A DNA stretch of 64,000 bases from CALRQJ02 sp943370285 (GCA_943370285.1 CALRQJ020000011.1:81925-145924); one strand, 5' to 3'. Positions 26,125 through 35,852 are shown, numbered from the stretch's first letter. Notes: generated from the letters alone by a model not told the origin. Made by a program: numbers and translations.

Positions 26125-27066
26125 ATGCTGAGTAGAATTGCAGATTCAATGTTTTGGCTAAACCGTTATATGGAACGGGCAGATGGTATGTTACGGGTAA
26201 TTAAAACCAATTACATATTATTATTAGATAAAGGCATTCATACACATCACAATTGGAAGCCAGTATTAGAGATGTTCGCTGCTGCTACGCCGGATGAAAT
26301 GCCACAGTTAGAAAACAATACCGATGCTGCTTTACATCAATTAATGTATAGTAAAACAAATAATAACTCTTTACGAATTATTGTTACGAGGGCTAGAGAA
26401 AATGCCCGTGGTGTACAAGACCATATTACCAAAGAAGTGTGGGAACAGGTTAACCAACTTTACCATATTGTAAACAATGATGTGTTGGCCGAAAAATTAC
26501 AAAGTTATCAAGCACTAGAATTAATAGATGATTTAAGCCGTCAAAGTATTTTATACACCGGCGTTACCGATACCACTATGCCTCGTGGAATGGGTTGGAA
26601 TTTCATGAATATTGGCCGTTATTTAGAACGTTGTTTATTTACCATAGAGATTACGAAAAAACAATATAAACAAATTGGTTACGACCTTACAGACACAAGA
26701 GATATTTTACAATGGAAGTATTTGCTATTAAGTTTATCCGGTTACGAATTACATTTAAAGGCTTATCGCAATAATAATTACAATACCAATGTATTACATC
26801 AGGTTTTATTTAATGTGCATTTTACAAGATCAGTTTTATATTCAATGAATTGTTTAGAGAAGTATTTAAAACGAGTGATAACGGATAACCATACCTCAGA
26901 AATCACTGCTATGAAACAACAATTTGGACGAATGCGTAGTAAAGTTGAATTTACCGATTTTGATACGCTAGACAGAGATAGCCTGCCAACTTTTCTTGAT
27001 GATATTCATCATGAATTATTAGACTTTGGAAGACGTTTTGGACAAATATTTTTTTCTTACGCTTAA
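26125..27066 (+). CDS. alpha-E domain protein (DUF403, COG2307)
   Basis: A 313-residue all-helical protein opening with the family signature MLSRIADSMFWLNRYMERAD. GMGWNFMNIGRYLERC in the middle is the internally repeated form of the same motif. It lacks a signal peptide and is cytoplasmic. DUF403/alpha-E proteins almost always travel with the permuted ATP-grasp protein encoded 46 bases upstream and are thought to act with it; their own chemistry is not established. The transglutaminase gene begins 9 bases after its stop, which makes cotranscription very likely. Confidence 0.9.
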   Translation: MLSRIADSMFWLNRYMERADGMLRVIKTNYILLLDKGIHTHHNWKPVLEMFAAATPDEMPQLENNTDAALHQLMYSKTNNNSLRIIVTRARENARGVQDHITKEVWEQVNQLYHIVNNDVLAEKLQSYQALELIDDLSRQSILYTGVTDTTMPRGMGWNFMNIGRYLERCLFTIEITKKQYKQIGYDLTDTRDILQWKYLLLSLSGYELHLKAYRNNNYNTNVLHQVLFNVHFTRSVLYSMNCLEKYLKRVITDNHTSEITAMKQQFGRMRSKVEFTDFDTLDRDSLPTFLDDIHHELLDFGRRFGQIFFSYA

Positions 27067-27075
27067 TTCACCAAT

Positions 27076-28029
27076 ATGCCTGTTTTTAATATACATCATA
27101 TCACAAAATACGAGTACGACAGACCGATTAAAGAGAGCAATAATGAGATTAAGATTTTTCCTTTATTATGTCATGAACAAGAAACATTACAACATGAAGT
27201 CATTATTTCTCATCAACCGGATATTCATTTTTTTGTTGATTATTGGGGTAACAAAACAGGTCTTTTCAATGTATTGCCGGTTCATCAACAAATGGTAATT
27301 GAGAGTAAATTAACCATCCGCACTACACTATCTTCTCAGTTACAATTTAACTTTCATACCAATTGGCAACAATTGCAAGATGAAGTAAATTTTGATTTAA
27401 GATTGATTGAATTAAGTAATCCGGATGCCACTACTCGTCAACAAGAAATTAAAGATATGTTGAGCAGTATTGTTACTCCTGATACTAGTGTAGCAACTGC
27501 AGTTGAACAAATTAGTCAATATATTTTCAAGCAATTCAAATACATCAAAGGCATTACTACTATTGAAACTACAGTTGATGAAATTCTAGACCATCGTAGC
27601 GGTGTTTGTCAAGATTTTGCCCATGTGATGTTGCAAATGTTGAAAACGCTACAGATACCTTGTCGCTATGTAAGCGGCTATATTTGTCCGAACAAAAATG
27701 GCATGCGAGGCGAAGGTGCAACCCATGCATGGGTAGAAGTATGGTTGCCACAATATGGTTGGGCAGGCATCGACCCCACTAATAATGTTTGGGTAACCAA
27801 TCATCATGTAAAATTAGCGGTGGGCAGACATTTTAATGATTGCAGTCCGGTAAAAGGAGCATTTAAAGGACCGGCTAGACAAAAGTTATCAGTATTTGTA
27901 GCTGTTGGTTATGAAGATGGACAAAAGTTTGAAGAAGTAACAAATGTGCAACTCGAATCTCAACCTCTAGATGCAAAAGACAGTTTCTTTATCTCTGATG
28001 GATATGTGGTGCAGCAGCAGCAACAATAG
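27076..28029 (+). CDS. transglutaminase-like cysteine protease family protein (COG1305)
   Basis: A 317-residue protein with an N-terminal beta domain (MPVFNIHHITKYEYDRPI) and a transglutaminase core. The triad is visible as Cys178 in SGVCQDFAHVML, His217 in ATHAWVEVW and Asp233 in WAGIDPTN. No signal peptide is seen, so it acts in the cytoplasm. In the conserved trio the transglutaminase fold is expected to cleave or transfer amide bonds opposite to the ATP-grasp ligase; this is published prediction, not proof. The gene ends with five glutamine codons, probably slippage of a CAG/CAA run, and lies 6 bases from the convergent OmpA-like gene. Confidence 0.9.
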   Translation: MPVFNIHHITKYEYDRPIKESNNEIKIFPLLCHEQETLQHEVIISHQPDIHFFVDYWGNKTGLFNVLPVHQQMVIESKLTIRTTLSSQLQFNFHTNWQQLQDEVNFDLRLIELSNPDATTRQQEIKDMLSSIVTPDTSVATAVEQISQYIFKQFKYIKGITTIETTVDEILDHRSGVCQDFAHVMLQMLKTLQIPCRYVSGYICPNKNGMRGEGATHAWVEVWLPQYGWAGIDPTNNVWVTNHHVKLAVGRHFNDCSPVKGAFKGPARQKLSVFVAVGYEDGQKFEEVTNVQLESQPLDAKDSFFISDGYVVQQQQQ

Positions 28030-28035
28030 TGTTAC

Positions 28036-29187
28036 TTATTTTATCAAAACAATTTCAACTCGTCTGTTTTTTTGACGACCTTCTTTTGTGGTATTTGATG
28101 CCACAGGTCGTTGCTTTCCATTTCCTTTTATAGTTATCAAATTAGCATCTAATTGAAGCTTTCGTAGCAGATATTGCTTTACTGCTGCAGCTCTGTTTAA
28201 TGATAACATATTGTTGTAAGCATCCGTGCCAATACTATCCGTATGGCCGGTTATTTCAATGCTTTTGTAGCTTGATGTTTTAAGTTTGAACAAAGCACTA
28301 TCTAGTAATTGAATAAATACTGGGTTAAGTGTACTACTGTTGAATTTAAACAATACATCAGGAATTACTAGTGTATCATTTGTAGAAAGTACTGGCGGAG
28401 TATCTACAATAGTAATTTTAACTACTTCCATTGGTGGCAACACTTTAATTAGTGATTGATCAATAGGAATGGATTCTACCAAGCCGGCAGGATGACGATT
28501 GTTTTGATCATATACTTGTTTAACAATAGCATTGTATTGTGGACAAATTGGAATTGTACTATCTAATGCTACTAATTCCATTTTATCTATTTGGTACACT
28601 ACATCTCCCCTACTGTTCGATGCCATAAATTTATCCCTCGTCATTGGAATGTTTGATAAATTACCAAACAATAAAAATTGTTCATCGCCACCGGCGGTAA
28701 AAATCAATTGTGTTTTTATCCAACCGGGTGGAATTCTTTCGATGATATATTTTGGTTCAATCGTGAAAGAAGGTTCTAATTGGTGATAGGGCATGGCCGA
28801 ACTACCGGGTTCTGCATCACCAATCCAAACGTCTAAATGATTAAAATTTCCACCGGGTGCAGCAATATATAGCGTAAGCCGATATTCTTTGCCCTCCACC
28901 AAAGGACATAGCAGTTTAGTATATACATAACTGCCCATACTACTACGGGCCGCTATATTGCCCATTTTAACCATTTCAAATTTTGCCCCACTATATGGCT
29001 TAGCGATGTTACGACTGATAAAATAATTAGCTACACCAGGAAAATGAAACCATGCTTCAGGTGCACAAAGTACCCGGTACTCAGTGCAAATATTCTCATC
29101 TTCAAAATCTCCATTGGCCACTAAGTTCTGTGCATAAGTGTTAAAAGAAAAAAACAGTACGCAAAATTGTAGTAGCCATTTAAACAT
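28036..29187 (-). CDS. OmpA-family outer-membrane protein with N-terminal carbohydrate-binding-like domain
   Basis: A 383-residue exported protein (signal peptide to about residue 20, ending YAQ). The N-terminal 180 residues begin NLVANGDFEDENICTEYRVL, a pattern of jelly-roll galactose-binding-like domains. The C-terminal 110 residues form an OmpA domain that binds peptidoglycan (ITGHTDSIGTDAYNNMLSLN, then RAAAVKQYLL and RRVEIVLIK). There is no obvious eight-strand barrel, so it may be periplasmic or lipid-independent in the outer membrane. It is probably monocistronic. The gap to the next gene on the plus strand (29188-29334) shows nothing clear. Confidence 0.85.
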   Translation of the reverse strand: MFKWLLQFCVLFFSFNTYAQNLVANGDFEDENICTEYRVLCAPEAWFHFPGVANYFISRNIAKPYSGAKFEMVKMGNIAARSSMGSYVYTKLLCPLVEGKEYRLTLYIAAPGGNFNHLDVWIGDAEPGSSAMPYHQLEPSFTIEPKYIIERIPPGWIKTQLIFTAGGDEQFLLFGNLSNIPMTRDKFMASNSRGDVVYQIDKMELVALDSTIPICPQYNAIVKQVYDQNNRHPAGLVESIPIDQSLIKVLPPMEVVKITIVDTPPVLSTNDTLVIPDVLFKFNSSTLNPVFIQLLDSALFKLKTSSYKSIEITGHTDSIGTDAYNNMLSLNRAAAVKQYLLRKLQLDANLITIKGNGKQRPVASNTTKEGRQKNRRVEIVLIK

Positions 29188-29334
29188 TACCTAAATATAA
29201 AGCCAATATATTTTGGGCAATGATAGTGCCATGTTAAAAGAAGTGTAATTCTAATACAATAGTTTCTAGACAATATTTATCATGCCATTTGAATAAATGC
29301 ATTTATTTTCAACTATCAATCAAACTACAATACT

Positions 29335-29745
29335 ATGTTTCAAGATACAGCATTGATTTACATCTTTACACCGGCATTGCTAATTGGAACGCTAATTACC
29401 ATCATTCTTGCAGTAAGCATTAAGAAAAAAACAAGTTCAGCTGTAGAAAAAGCAATTATGATTGTCAAATGTAATTGTATCATTTTTGGGGCGATGGTTG
29501 TGGTGTTATACTTATCACTTCCTGTAACACCAAGCCTAAGCACATTTGGCTATCCCGAAGATATTGCTGCCATTCAAGAAGATAAAAAGCTATTGTACTT
29601 ACTTCAAACGTATAATAAAGCCTTGGTAAGAACCACTGAAGTTTTGCATTGGTTTTTATTTACATTTATATGGTTTTTCTTGGCCACCATAATCAACGTT
29701 ACAAACATCTTAAAAAGTAAAAAAAAATCAAATAGTAATGCATAG
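29335..29745 (+). CDS. small membrane protein, unknown function
   Basis: A 136-residue protein with three clear hydrophobic helices near residues 8-27, 40-62 and 103-126, and a Lys/Ser-rich cytoplasmic tail (KSKKKSNSNA). No family was recognised. A central polar stretch (TPSLSTFGYPEDIAAIQEDK) lies between helices two and three and would face the periplasm or cytoplasm. It stands alone between divergent and convergent neighbours and is followed by a strong terminator. Confidence 0.7.
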   Translation: MFQDTALIYIFTPALLIGTLITIILAVSIKKKTSSAVEKAIMIVKCNCIIFGAMVVVLYLSLPVTPSLSTFGYPEDIAAIQEDKKLLYLLQTYNKALVRTTEVLHWFLFTFIWFFLATIINVTNILKSKKKSNSNA

Positions 29746-29778
29746 TTGCGATAGGTTCTACATGCATTTTGCATAACA

Positions 29779-29805
29779 AAAAGCCCTGCATGTTGCAGGG
29801 CTTTT
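29779..29805. terminator. bidirectional intrinsic terminator
   Basis: AAAAGCCCTGCA (29779-29790) and TGCAGGGCTTTT (29794-29805) form a perfect 12-bp stem with a 3-base loop. It serves the small membrane gene on the plus strand and pdhC on the minus strand. Confidence 0.9.
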
Positions 29806-29831
29806 ATATTAAAGTTTATAGAAGTGATAGC

Positions 29832-31493
29832 TTACACCAACATTCGCAAAGGCTCTTCTAAAAGGCTCTTAAGCGTTTGTAAGAATGCTGCGCCGGTTGC
29901 TCCATCAACTACACGATGGTCGCAGCTCAGGGTTACTTTCATCACATTACCCGGAACTACAGCACCATTTTTTACGACAGGTACTTGTGCAATGCCACCT
30001 ACAGCCAAAATACAAGCATCTGGCGGATTGATGATTGCCGTAAACTGGTCAATACCAAACATTCCTAAATTAGAAATGGTGAAAGTGCTGCCCTCCCAAT
30101 CTGAAGGTTGTAATTTTTTATCTTTTGCTTTTTGAGCATAATCTTTTACTTGAACTGCGATTTGGCTCAAACTTAATCCATCTGCAAAGCGTACCACAGG
30201 AACTAATAATCCTTCATCAACAGCAACGGCTACGCCAATATTGATATGATGATTAAAACGAATTTTATCGCCCAACCAACTGCTATTTACTTTAGGATGT
30301 TGTTTCAATGCCAATGCAGTAGCTTTCAGCACTAAATCATTGAAACTGATTTTTACTTTAGCATTCTCATTCATTTTAGCACGGGCAGCTACAGCAGCAT
30401 CCATATCAATACTCATGGTAAGATAGAAATGGGGGGCTGTGAACAAACTTTCGCTTAAGCGACGAGCAATGGTTTTACGCATTTGCGAAACCGGTACTTC
30501 ATCGAAACTTACCGTTCCGCTTGGTACAACTGGCGCAGCATAATTTGTTGGCGCAGATTCCTCCTTCGTCGGAATGACAACCGGACTAGTTGTACTTGTA
30601 GCAGCAGGTGAATAATTGTCAATATCGGCTTTTACAATACGACCGTTTTCGCCGCTACCTTGTACATATTTTAAATCAATGCCTTTATCGGCTGCTAATT
30701 TTTTTGCTAAAGGCGATGCAAAAATGCGGCCTTCATTTACCACAATAGGTGCTGCAGTAGTAACAGCGGCAACAGGTGCAGTTTCTGCTTTCGTAGGTGC
30801 TGTAGTTGGTGCTGGTGCAGTCTCAGTAGCATTTCCACCGGCTTTAACAGCAGCAACAATAGCATTAATATCTAGCCCTTCTTTACCAATAATACAGAGC
30901 AAATCGTTTACCTGAATTTTTTCGCCGGGCTTAGCACCTTGGTACAATAACACACCATCTTTATAGCTTTCTAATTCCATGGTGGCTTTATCAGTTTCGA
31001 TATCAGCCAACACTTCACCTTTTTTAACCGTATCGCCTACATTTTTATTCCATCCTGCAATAACACCTTCTGTCATCGTATCACTAAGGCGTGGCATTAA
31101 AACGATTTCTTCCATAGTAGAAATATCAATACCTGATGCAGCAGGAGCAGCAGCGGCTGGTGCAGAGGGGATAGCGGCTGCTTGTGCAACTTCTTGTGTA
31201 GGGGCGGCAGATCCTCCACCGGAGTGTTGTGCTACTAATGCGGTTACATCTTCACCGGCCTTACCAATAATCGCCAACAAGTCGTTTACTTGTAATTTTC
31301 CACCGGTAGCAATGCCAAGATGTAGTAAAACGCCTTCTTGGTAGCTTTCTAACTCCATTGTAGCTTTGTCGGTCTCAATTTCAGCTAATAAATCTCCTTT
31401 TTTAACGGTATCTCCCACTTGTTTATGCCATCCAGCTATAACACCCTCGGTCATGGTATCACTTAATCGGGGCATCAAAATCACTTCAGCCAT
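29832..31493 (-). CDS. pdhC: dihydrolipoamide acetyltransferase (E2) of pyruvate dehydrogenase
   Basis: A 553-residue E2 subunit with two lipoyl domains, each with the lipoylation motif ETDKATMELESY. Ala/Pro/Thr-rich linkers follow, then a peripheral-subunit-binding domain (RIFASPLAKKLAADKGIDLK) and the acyltransferase core ending with the catalytic DHRVVDGATGA. Two lipoyl domains and the E1-binding domain suit the pyruvate complex; a 2-oxoglutarate E2 normally has one. The start at 31493 (MAEVILMPRLSD) is chosen because the open frame to 31541 runs through a leader hairpin. E1 and E3 genes are not adjacent. Confidence 0.92.
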   Translation of the reverse strand: MAEVILMPRLSDTMTEGVIAGWHKQVGDTVKKGDLLAEIETDKATMELESYQEGVLLHLGIATGGKLQVNDLLAIIGKAGEDVTALVAQHSGGGSAAPTQEVAQAAAIPSAPAAAAPAASGIDISTMEEIVLMPRLSDTMTEGVIAGWNKNVGDTVKKGEVLADIETDKATMELESYKDGVLLYQGAKPGEKIQVNDLLCIIGKEGLDINAIVAAVKAGGNATETAPAPTTAPTKAETAPVAAVTTAAPIVVNEGRIFASPLAKKLAADKGIDLKYVQGSGENGRIVKADIDNYSPAATSTTSPVVIPTKEESAPTNYAAPVVPSGTVSFDEVPVSQMRKTIARRLSESLFTAPHFYLTMSIDMDAAVAARAKMNENAKVKISFNDLVLKATALALKQHPKVNSSWLGDKIRFNHHINIGVAVAVDEGLLVPVVRFADGLSLSQIAVQVKDYAQKAKDKKLQPSDWEGSTFTISNLGMFGIDQFTAIINPPDACILAVGGIAQVPVVKNGAVVPGNVMKVTLSCDHRVVDGATGAAFLQTLKSLLEEPLRMLV

Positions 31494-31666
31494 TGCTATT
31501 TTAGGTTTTATGATGATTGGTTTTGATTGAATTGTAGCCAAAAAGGAGGATTTTCTCCTTTAAAAGCCGCTTAAACAGGCCGTGAAATTACAGCAAAATG
31601 CTTTACAGGCAAGATTGGCTTTTATTTTTTGATAACATGCATGATTTAGCCCCTTTTTAAAAAGAA

Positions 31667-31702
31667 AAATCCCCGCCTAAGCATTGTTTTCGGCAGGGAT
31701 TT
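31667..31702 (-). terminator. intrinsic terminator of the efflux operon
   Basis: AAATCCC-CGCC (31667-31677) pairs with GGC-AGGGATTT (31692-31702). On the minus strand the stem is followed by TTTTCTTTTT. It lies 21 bases past the end of the adaptor gene. Confidence 0.8.
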
Positions 31703-31723
31703 ATAATTTCTGTTGAGCTATAT

Positions 31724-33106
31724 CTAGTCCTTTTTGATTTTATCATCAAACAACTTTTCTTTCGGCACAACTTTCACTTTTTGCCCTTCTTTTAAAGTTT
31801 TGCTTACTAAGCTGTACGGACCTGTAATGACTTCATCATTTTCTTTTAATCCGCCTAAAATTTCGATATAGTTAATATCCTGTATATCGGTTCTGACTTT
31901 CAACCTTTTTACAGTTCCATCTTTTTGTAACACAAATACCACTTCATCAATATCCTCGGGTGTGTTAGAATCAGACTCGTTGTTACTAGCTGTTTGATCT
32001 GCATTGGCTTTTTTATCTACTGCTTTGTCAGAATCTTTTTCACGGGTTGTTACGGCATTGATTGGAACCGATAAAACATCTTTATGAGTAGTTGTTTGAA
32101 TATCAGCACTAGCATTCATACCCGGACGGAATGGGAATCTTTTTTTACCGTTAACCATTACCATTAAATCTTGATAACTCTCAGGCAATAACCGAATATG
32201 CACTTTGTAGTTAGATACTTCAGTACCGGTGGATGAACTAATTTGTTGGGCAGCACTTGTACTACTGCTTCCAATCTTAGACACAAGGCCTTTAAATTTT
32301 CTCTTGCTATAAGCATCTACTTCTACCAATGCACTGTCACCCAACTTTACTTTAGGAATATCATTTTCGCCAACTTCTACCCTTACTTCAATGGCACTCA
32401 TATCTGCAATACGCATCATTTCGGTACCCACATTAAAACTATTACCGGCAACTCTTTCCCCTTTTTTAATATTAAGTAAACTTACAACACCACTCATGGG
32501 GGCTACAATTGTTGCACGGGACAAATCTTTATTGGCACGGGTTAATTGAGCTAATGCACTTTGCACTGAAGCTTCTCCTCCTTTAATGCCTTCTTTAGCA
32601 GCATTGTAATTGGCTCTAGCTGTTTTTAACTGCTGCTCTGCCTGTTCAAATTCTGCTCTTGAAATCACTTTATCATCTAATAATTTCTTCTGACGATTGA
32701 AGTTATTTTCTGCTTGCTCTAAAGTAGCTTTTAAAGCTTCGAGTTGTGCGGCAGAGTTAGACACCCCCGCTTTGGCTTGATTAACGCCTGCAGCGGTTTG
32801 GTCTCTTTGAGAAGAATAAATATCAGCATAAATTCTTGCTAATACTTGACCACGGGTAACACTGTCACCTTCTTCAACATTCAATTCTACTATCTCGCCG
32901 CTAATATCCGGACTCACTTTCACTTCTACCTCAGGATAGATTTTACCACTTGCATTTACCGTTTCAATTATGGTACGCTTAACCACTTTTTCGGCCGACA
33001 CTTTAGTGCCTTCATCCTTACCAAACACACCGGCCTTACTTAATCCTACCAATATTACAATTAGCAATAACATGCTAACAATTATCCAAATCAGTTTCTT
33101 ACTCAT
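31724..33106 (-). CDS. efflux periplasmic adaptor (HlyD/MacA/RND MFP family)
   Basis: A 460-residue membrane-fusion protein. It has an N-terminal membrane anchor (residues 4-26), then a biotinyl-lipoyl-like half domain (VEEGDSVTRGQVLARIYAD). A long alpha hairpin (about residues 95-200) and the second lipoyl half (APMSGVVSLLNIKKGERVAG) follow, then beta-barrel and membrane-proximal domains. It bridges an inner-membrane pump and TolC. The TolC partner gene lies 43 bases upstream on the same strand, but no MacB-type ABC permease or RND pump follows before the terminator. The Lys/Ser/Asn-rich insertion near residue 370 is low-complexity. Confidence 0.9.
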   Translation of the reverse strand: MSKKLIWIIVSMLLLIVILVGLSKAGVFGKDEGTKVSAEKVVKRTIIETVNASGKIYPEVEVKVSPDISGEIVELNVEEGDSVTRGQVLARIYADIYSSQRDQTAAGVNQAKAGVSNSAAQLEALKATLEQAENNFNRQKKLLDDKVISRAEFEQAEQQLKTARANYNAAKEGIKGGEASVQSALAQLTRANKDLSRATIVAPMSGVVSLLNIKKGERVAGNSFNVGTEMMRIADMSAIEVRVEVGENDIPKVKLGDSALVEVDAYSKRKFKGLVSKIGSSSTSAAQQISSSTGTEVSNYKVHIRLLPESYQDLMVMVNGKKRFPFRPGMNASADIQTTTHKDVLSVPINAVTTREKDSDKAVDKKANADQTASNNESDSNTPEDIDEVVFVLQKDGTVKRLKVRTDIQDINYIEILGGLKENDEVITGPYSLVSKTLKEGQKVKVVPKEKLFDDKIKKD

Positions 33107-33149
33107 TACTATTAATTTATGGTGGTCTTATTTCTTTTTAGGTTTGAAT

Positions 33150-34586
33150 TTAAAGTCTGATGCCTTGTCCTTTGTAAAATTCCAATACTTTAAGTCTAAA
33201 AATGTATTCATACTGATTACTCACTTCTTCTACTTTAGCCCTAAACAAATTGTTTTGTGTAGTGATATAATCTAGCGTACCCAACAAGCCAATATCATAT
33301 CTTTTTTTGGCAAAGTCTAATGCTTTTTGCGATGCTTCAACATTTCGTTTTGACGCATTGTATTTTTGCATGGCCGAAAAAGCGTCTTGATATACATTAT
33401 ATATATTGGCTTTAAGCGTTTGCAATTCTTGCTCGTTTTGCAATTCTAATCCTTTTACATTCAGCTTAGATCTTTCCCAATTGGTACGGGCAGAATGACC
33501 GTTAAAAATGGGCATGTTAATGCTCAAGCCAACATTTTGACCAAAGTTTCTATTCAGTTGATCGGTAATGGTGATGTTTTTAAGCGTAGCTGCGAAACGC
33601 TGACTGAATACATCGTATCGATTAGCACCCACATTTACATAAGTACCGGTTGGCGCATCGGGCAATTGTGTTACTGATGCTACTGTTTTTGCTCTGTTGA
33701 CAAAACGAGAATTCAGTCCACCACCGATGGATACAGATGGGTACATGGCCCCACGGGCAGATAACACTCTCTTTTGTGCAGCTTGTAATTGTAGCGCAGT
33801 AACTTTTTGTTGTGGCTGATTGGCAATGGCTAAATTGTACACCACTTCGGGTTGTAAATCTGTAATATTTTCTACCGGAATTAATTCAATTGGCGGAGCA
33901 ATTATATCGAATGGGGTGGCCATATCTATATTCAGTACCGCTTTTAAGTTGATGATAGCTTGTTGCGTTGCAGCAATGGCCTGCAAATAACTTGAACTAT
34001 CTCTTGCCAACTGAGCTTCTAACTGAATAGCATTTAATTCAGGCTGGCTACCTGCATCAACTAATTTTCGGGTGTTGAGTAGTTGTGCTTCGGTTTGTTT
34101 TAATTGCACTTCGGTCAATCTAGCTTGTTCTCTGCGCAGCATAATCTGCAAAAAAGCATTGGCAGCGTTGAGTGCAATATCGTTTTTAGCTTTATCTACA
34201 TTCAACTCTTGAGCTTTTAAACTCAATGTAGCAGCTGCAATATTATTTTTCCTAACGTTCCAATTAAACAAGGTATAACCGGATGACAAACTGATACTTC
34301 CGGAAACGAAATCGGTACTTTCTAATGTACCTGTGGTAGGATTTTCGTTTAAACCATGGCTATAGCCAATTTGCGTTTGCCCGTTTAAAGTAGGGTATAA
34401 AGACATTTTAGTCTGATTGGCCTGCAATTTTTCTAATCTAGCCTGAATATCGGCCTGCTTTACCGATATATTATTGGCCATTGCATGTTCTACACAACGA
34501 CGTAAATCCCATTTATCGCCGGTATTTTGTGCATTAACCATAGTAGCTGCCAAAAGCAAGCAGCAGCAGAATAGCTTGTTCATCAT
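33150..34586 (-). CDS. TolC-family outer-membrane efflux protein
   Basis: A 478-residue outer-membrane channel with a signal peptide (MNKLFCCCLLLAATMVNAQN). The two long repeated OEP regions are visible: the helical segment around VDKAKNDIALNAANAFLQIM in the first half and the matching segment LKANIYNVYQDAFSAMQKYN with KRYDIGLLGTLDYIT in the second. It forms a trimeric channel for the adaptor encoded next. ATG codons at 34586 and 34583 are adjacent and cannot be told apart. An internal stretch near residues 290-345 is rich in Asn, Val and Ala, typical for Bacteroidota TolC loops. Confidence 0.92.
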   Translation of the reverse strand: MMNKLFCCCLLLAATMVNAQNTGDKWDLRRCVEHAMANNISVKQADIQARLEKLQANQTKMSLYPTLNGQTQIGYSHGLNENPTTGTLESTDFVSGSISLSSGYTLFNWNVRKNNIAAATLSLKAQELNVDKAKNDIALNAANAFLQIMLRREQARLTEVQLKQTEAQLLNTRKLVDAGSQPELNAIQLEAQLARDSSSYLQAIAATQQAIINLKAVLNIDMATPFDIIAPPIELIPVENITDLQPEVVYNLAIANQPQQKVTALQLQAAQKRVLSARGAMYPSVSIGGGLNSRFVNRAKTVASVTQLPDAPTGTYVNVGANRYDVFSQRFAATLKNITITDQLNRNFGQNVGLSINMPIFNGHSARTNWERSKLNVKGLELQNEQELQTLKANIYNVYQDAFSAMQKYNASKRNVEASQKALDFAKKRYDIGLLGTLDYITTQNNLFRAKVEEVSNQYEYIFRLKVLEFYKGQGIRL

Positions 34587-34688
34587 ATAAACAAAAATAA
34601 AGCAATTAAAGCCTTAACAAATTTATTTTGGATAAATGGAAAACAGAAAAGGGGTTGCTGCCGATTATAGTGGATGAACTGAAGATTA

Positions 34689-35852
34689 TCAAGCAATTGC
34701 TTCCAAAGCCTGTTTTAAATCAGCAATGATATAATCTGGTTCTTCTAATCCTGCATAAATGCGACACATTCGGTGTTCGGGGTTTATAGCATCAAAATTC
34801 GCTTTTTTCATTCCTGCACAACGTGGAATAATCAATGACTCATGACCGCCCCAACTTACAGCCATCAATATATGTTTCAAACTATTGCAAAAAGTTTCAA
34901 TTGCTTCTACCGAATTGCATTTCAATATAATGGTAAATAGTCCGCAAGCATTTTTCATTTGCTTTTTGGCCAAGGCAATTTGTGGAAAAGCTTCATCAAA
35001 AGGAAAAATAACTTGCTCAATTTGTGGTTGTTGCTTTATCCAATCGACTACTTTATAAGTTGTTTGGGTAATTCTATCGAGCCGAGCAGGCAAAGTTCTT
35101 AAACCACGAATCAACAGCCAAGCATTAAAGGGCTGAATTCCGCTGCCAATATTCATGTACTCACTATTGAAAATGCGTTCAATCATAGCCTTGCTTCCAC
35201 TAAGTATACCGGCAACTACATCACTATGACCACTTAGATATTTAGTAGCAGATTGGAGGCTCAAATCTATACCAAACTCAATTGGTTTTTGATAGATTGG
35301 AGTACAATAACTGTTATCGCAAATGGTAATAATGCCGTGAGCTTTAGCAAGCTCTGAAACAGCTTTCAAATCTTGCAATTCATAGGTCCAACTGTTGGGA
35401 GATTCAAGATAAAAAACGGTTGTATTTGGCTGGATGGCCTTGCTAAAATTATCAACAGATGTTCCGTCGATATAAGTATGCGTAACGTTGAAACGAGGTA
35501 ATATTTCTTCGAACATTTTTCTTGCCCAAGTATACACACCTTGCACACTTACAATATGATCGCCACTTTTCACATTGGCTAGTACAGCAGCAAAAATGGC
35601 AGCAGCACCGCTATTAAAGACCAAACAATCTTCAGCTCCATCTAATGCAGCCAATTTCTTGCGTAATATTTCTACAGTTGGGTTTAACCCTCTACTATAT
35701 AGCCAAGTGCTGTATTCATTGTCGAAGGCTTGACGTAAATCATCAACGGTTTTAAAAGCAAAATTTGAGGTTTGCACAATCGGTGGTGCAATAGCACGAA
35801 AATAATCGTCTCGATCTTCGGCATATTCGTTGAGGATGTAGGAGATGTCCAT
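34689..35852 (-). CDS. PLP-dependent trans-sulfuration enzyme (Cys/Met metabolism family)
   Basis: A 387-residue fold-type I enzyme of the cystathionine gamma-synthase / beta-lyase / methionine gamma-lyase family. The PLP lysine is Lys204 in LQSATKYLSGHSD. Other family marks are the N-terminal segment WLYSRGLNPTVEILRKKLAA and the substrate-binding SWGGHESLIIPRCAG near the C-terminus. Which reaction it catalyses cannot be decided by eye. It begins only 3 bases after the stop of a ParE-like toxin gene, so it is probably cotranscribed with that toxin-antitoxin pair, an odd arrangement for a metabolic enzyme. Confidence 0.88.
   Translation of the reverse strand: MDISYILNEYAEDRDDYFRAIAPPIVQTSNFAFKTVDDLRQAFDNEYSTWLYSRGLNPTVEILRKKLAALDGAEDCLVFNSGAAAIFAAVLANVKSGDHIVSVQGVYTWARKMFEEILPRFNVTHTYIDGTSVDNFSKAIQPNTTVFYLESPNSWTYELQDLKAVSELAKAHGIITICDNSYCTPIYQKPIEFGIDLSLQSATKYLSGHSDVVAGILSGSKAMIERIFNSEYMNIGSGIQPFNAWLLIRGLRTLPARLDRITQTTYKVVDWIKQQPQIEQVIFPFDEAFPQIALAKKQMKNACGLFTIILKCNSVEAIETFCNSLKHILMAVSWGGHESLIIPRCAGMKKANFDAINPEHRMCRIYAGLEEPDYIIADLKQALEAIA

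Noticed and set aside
27985..28029. Polyglutamine end of the transglutaminase as a functional tail
   Set aside because: A CAG/CAA run of five codons at the very end is more simply slippage; nothing indicates function.
24630..28029. Reading the ATP-grasp trio as glutathionylspermidine synthase or a cyanophycin system
   Set aside because: The motifs fit the permuted COG2308/COG2307/COG1305 set and no cyanophycin synthetase or amidase is adjacent.
30616..31344. Open frames of 99 and 121 codons antisense to pdhC
   Set aside because: They are Ala/Ser/Pro-rich mirror images of the lipoyl linkers; shadows of the E2 gene.
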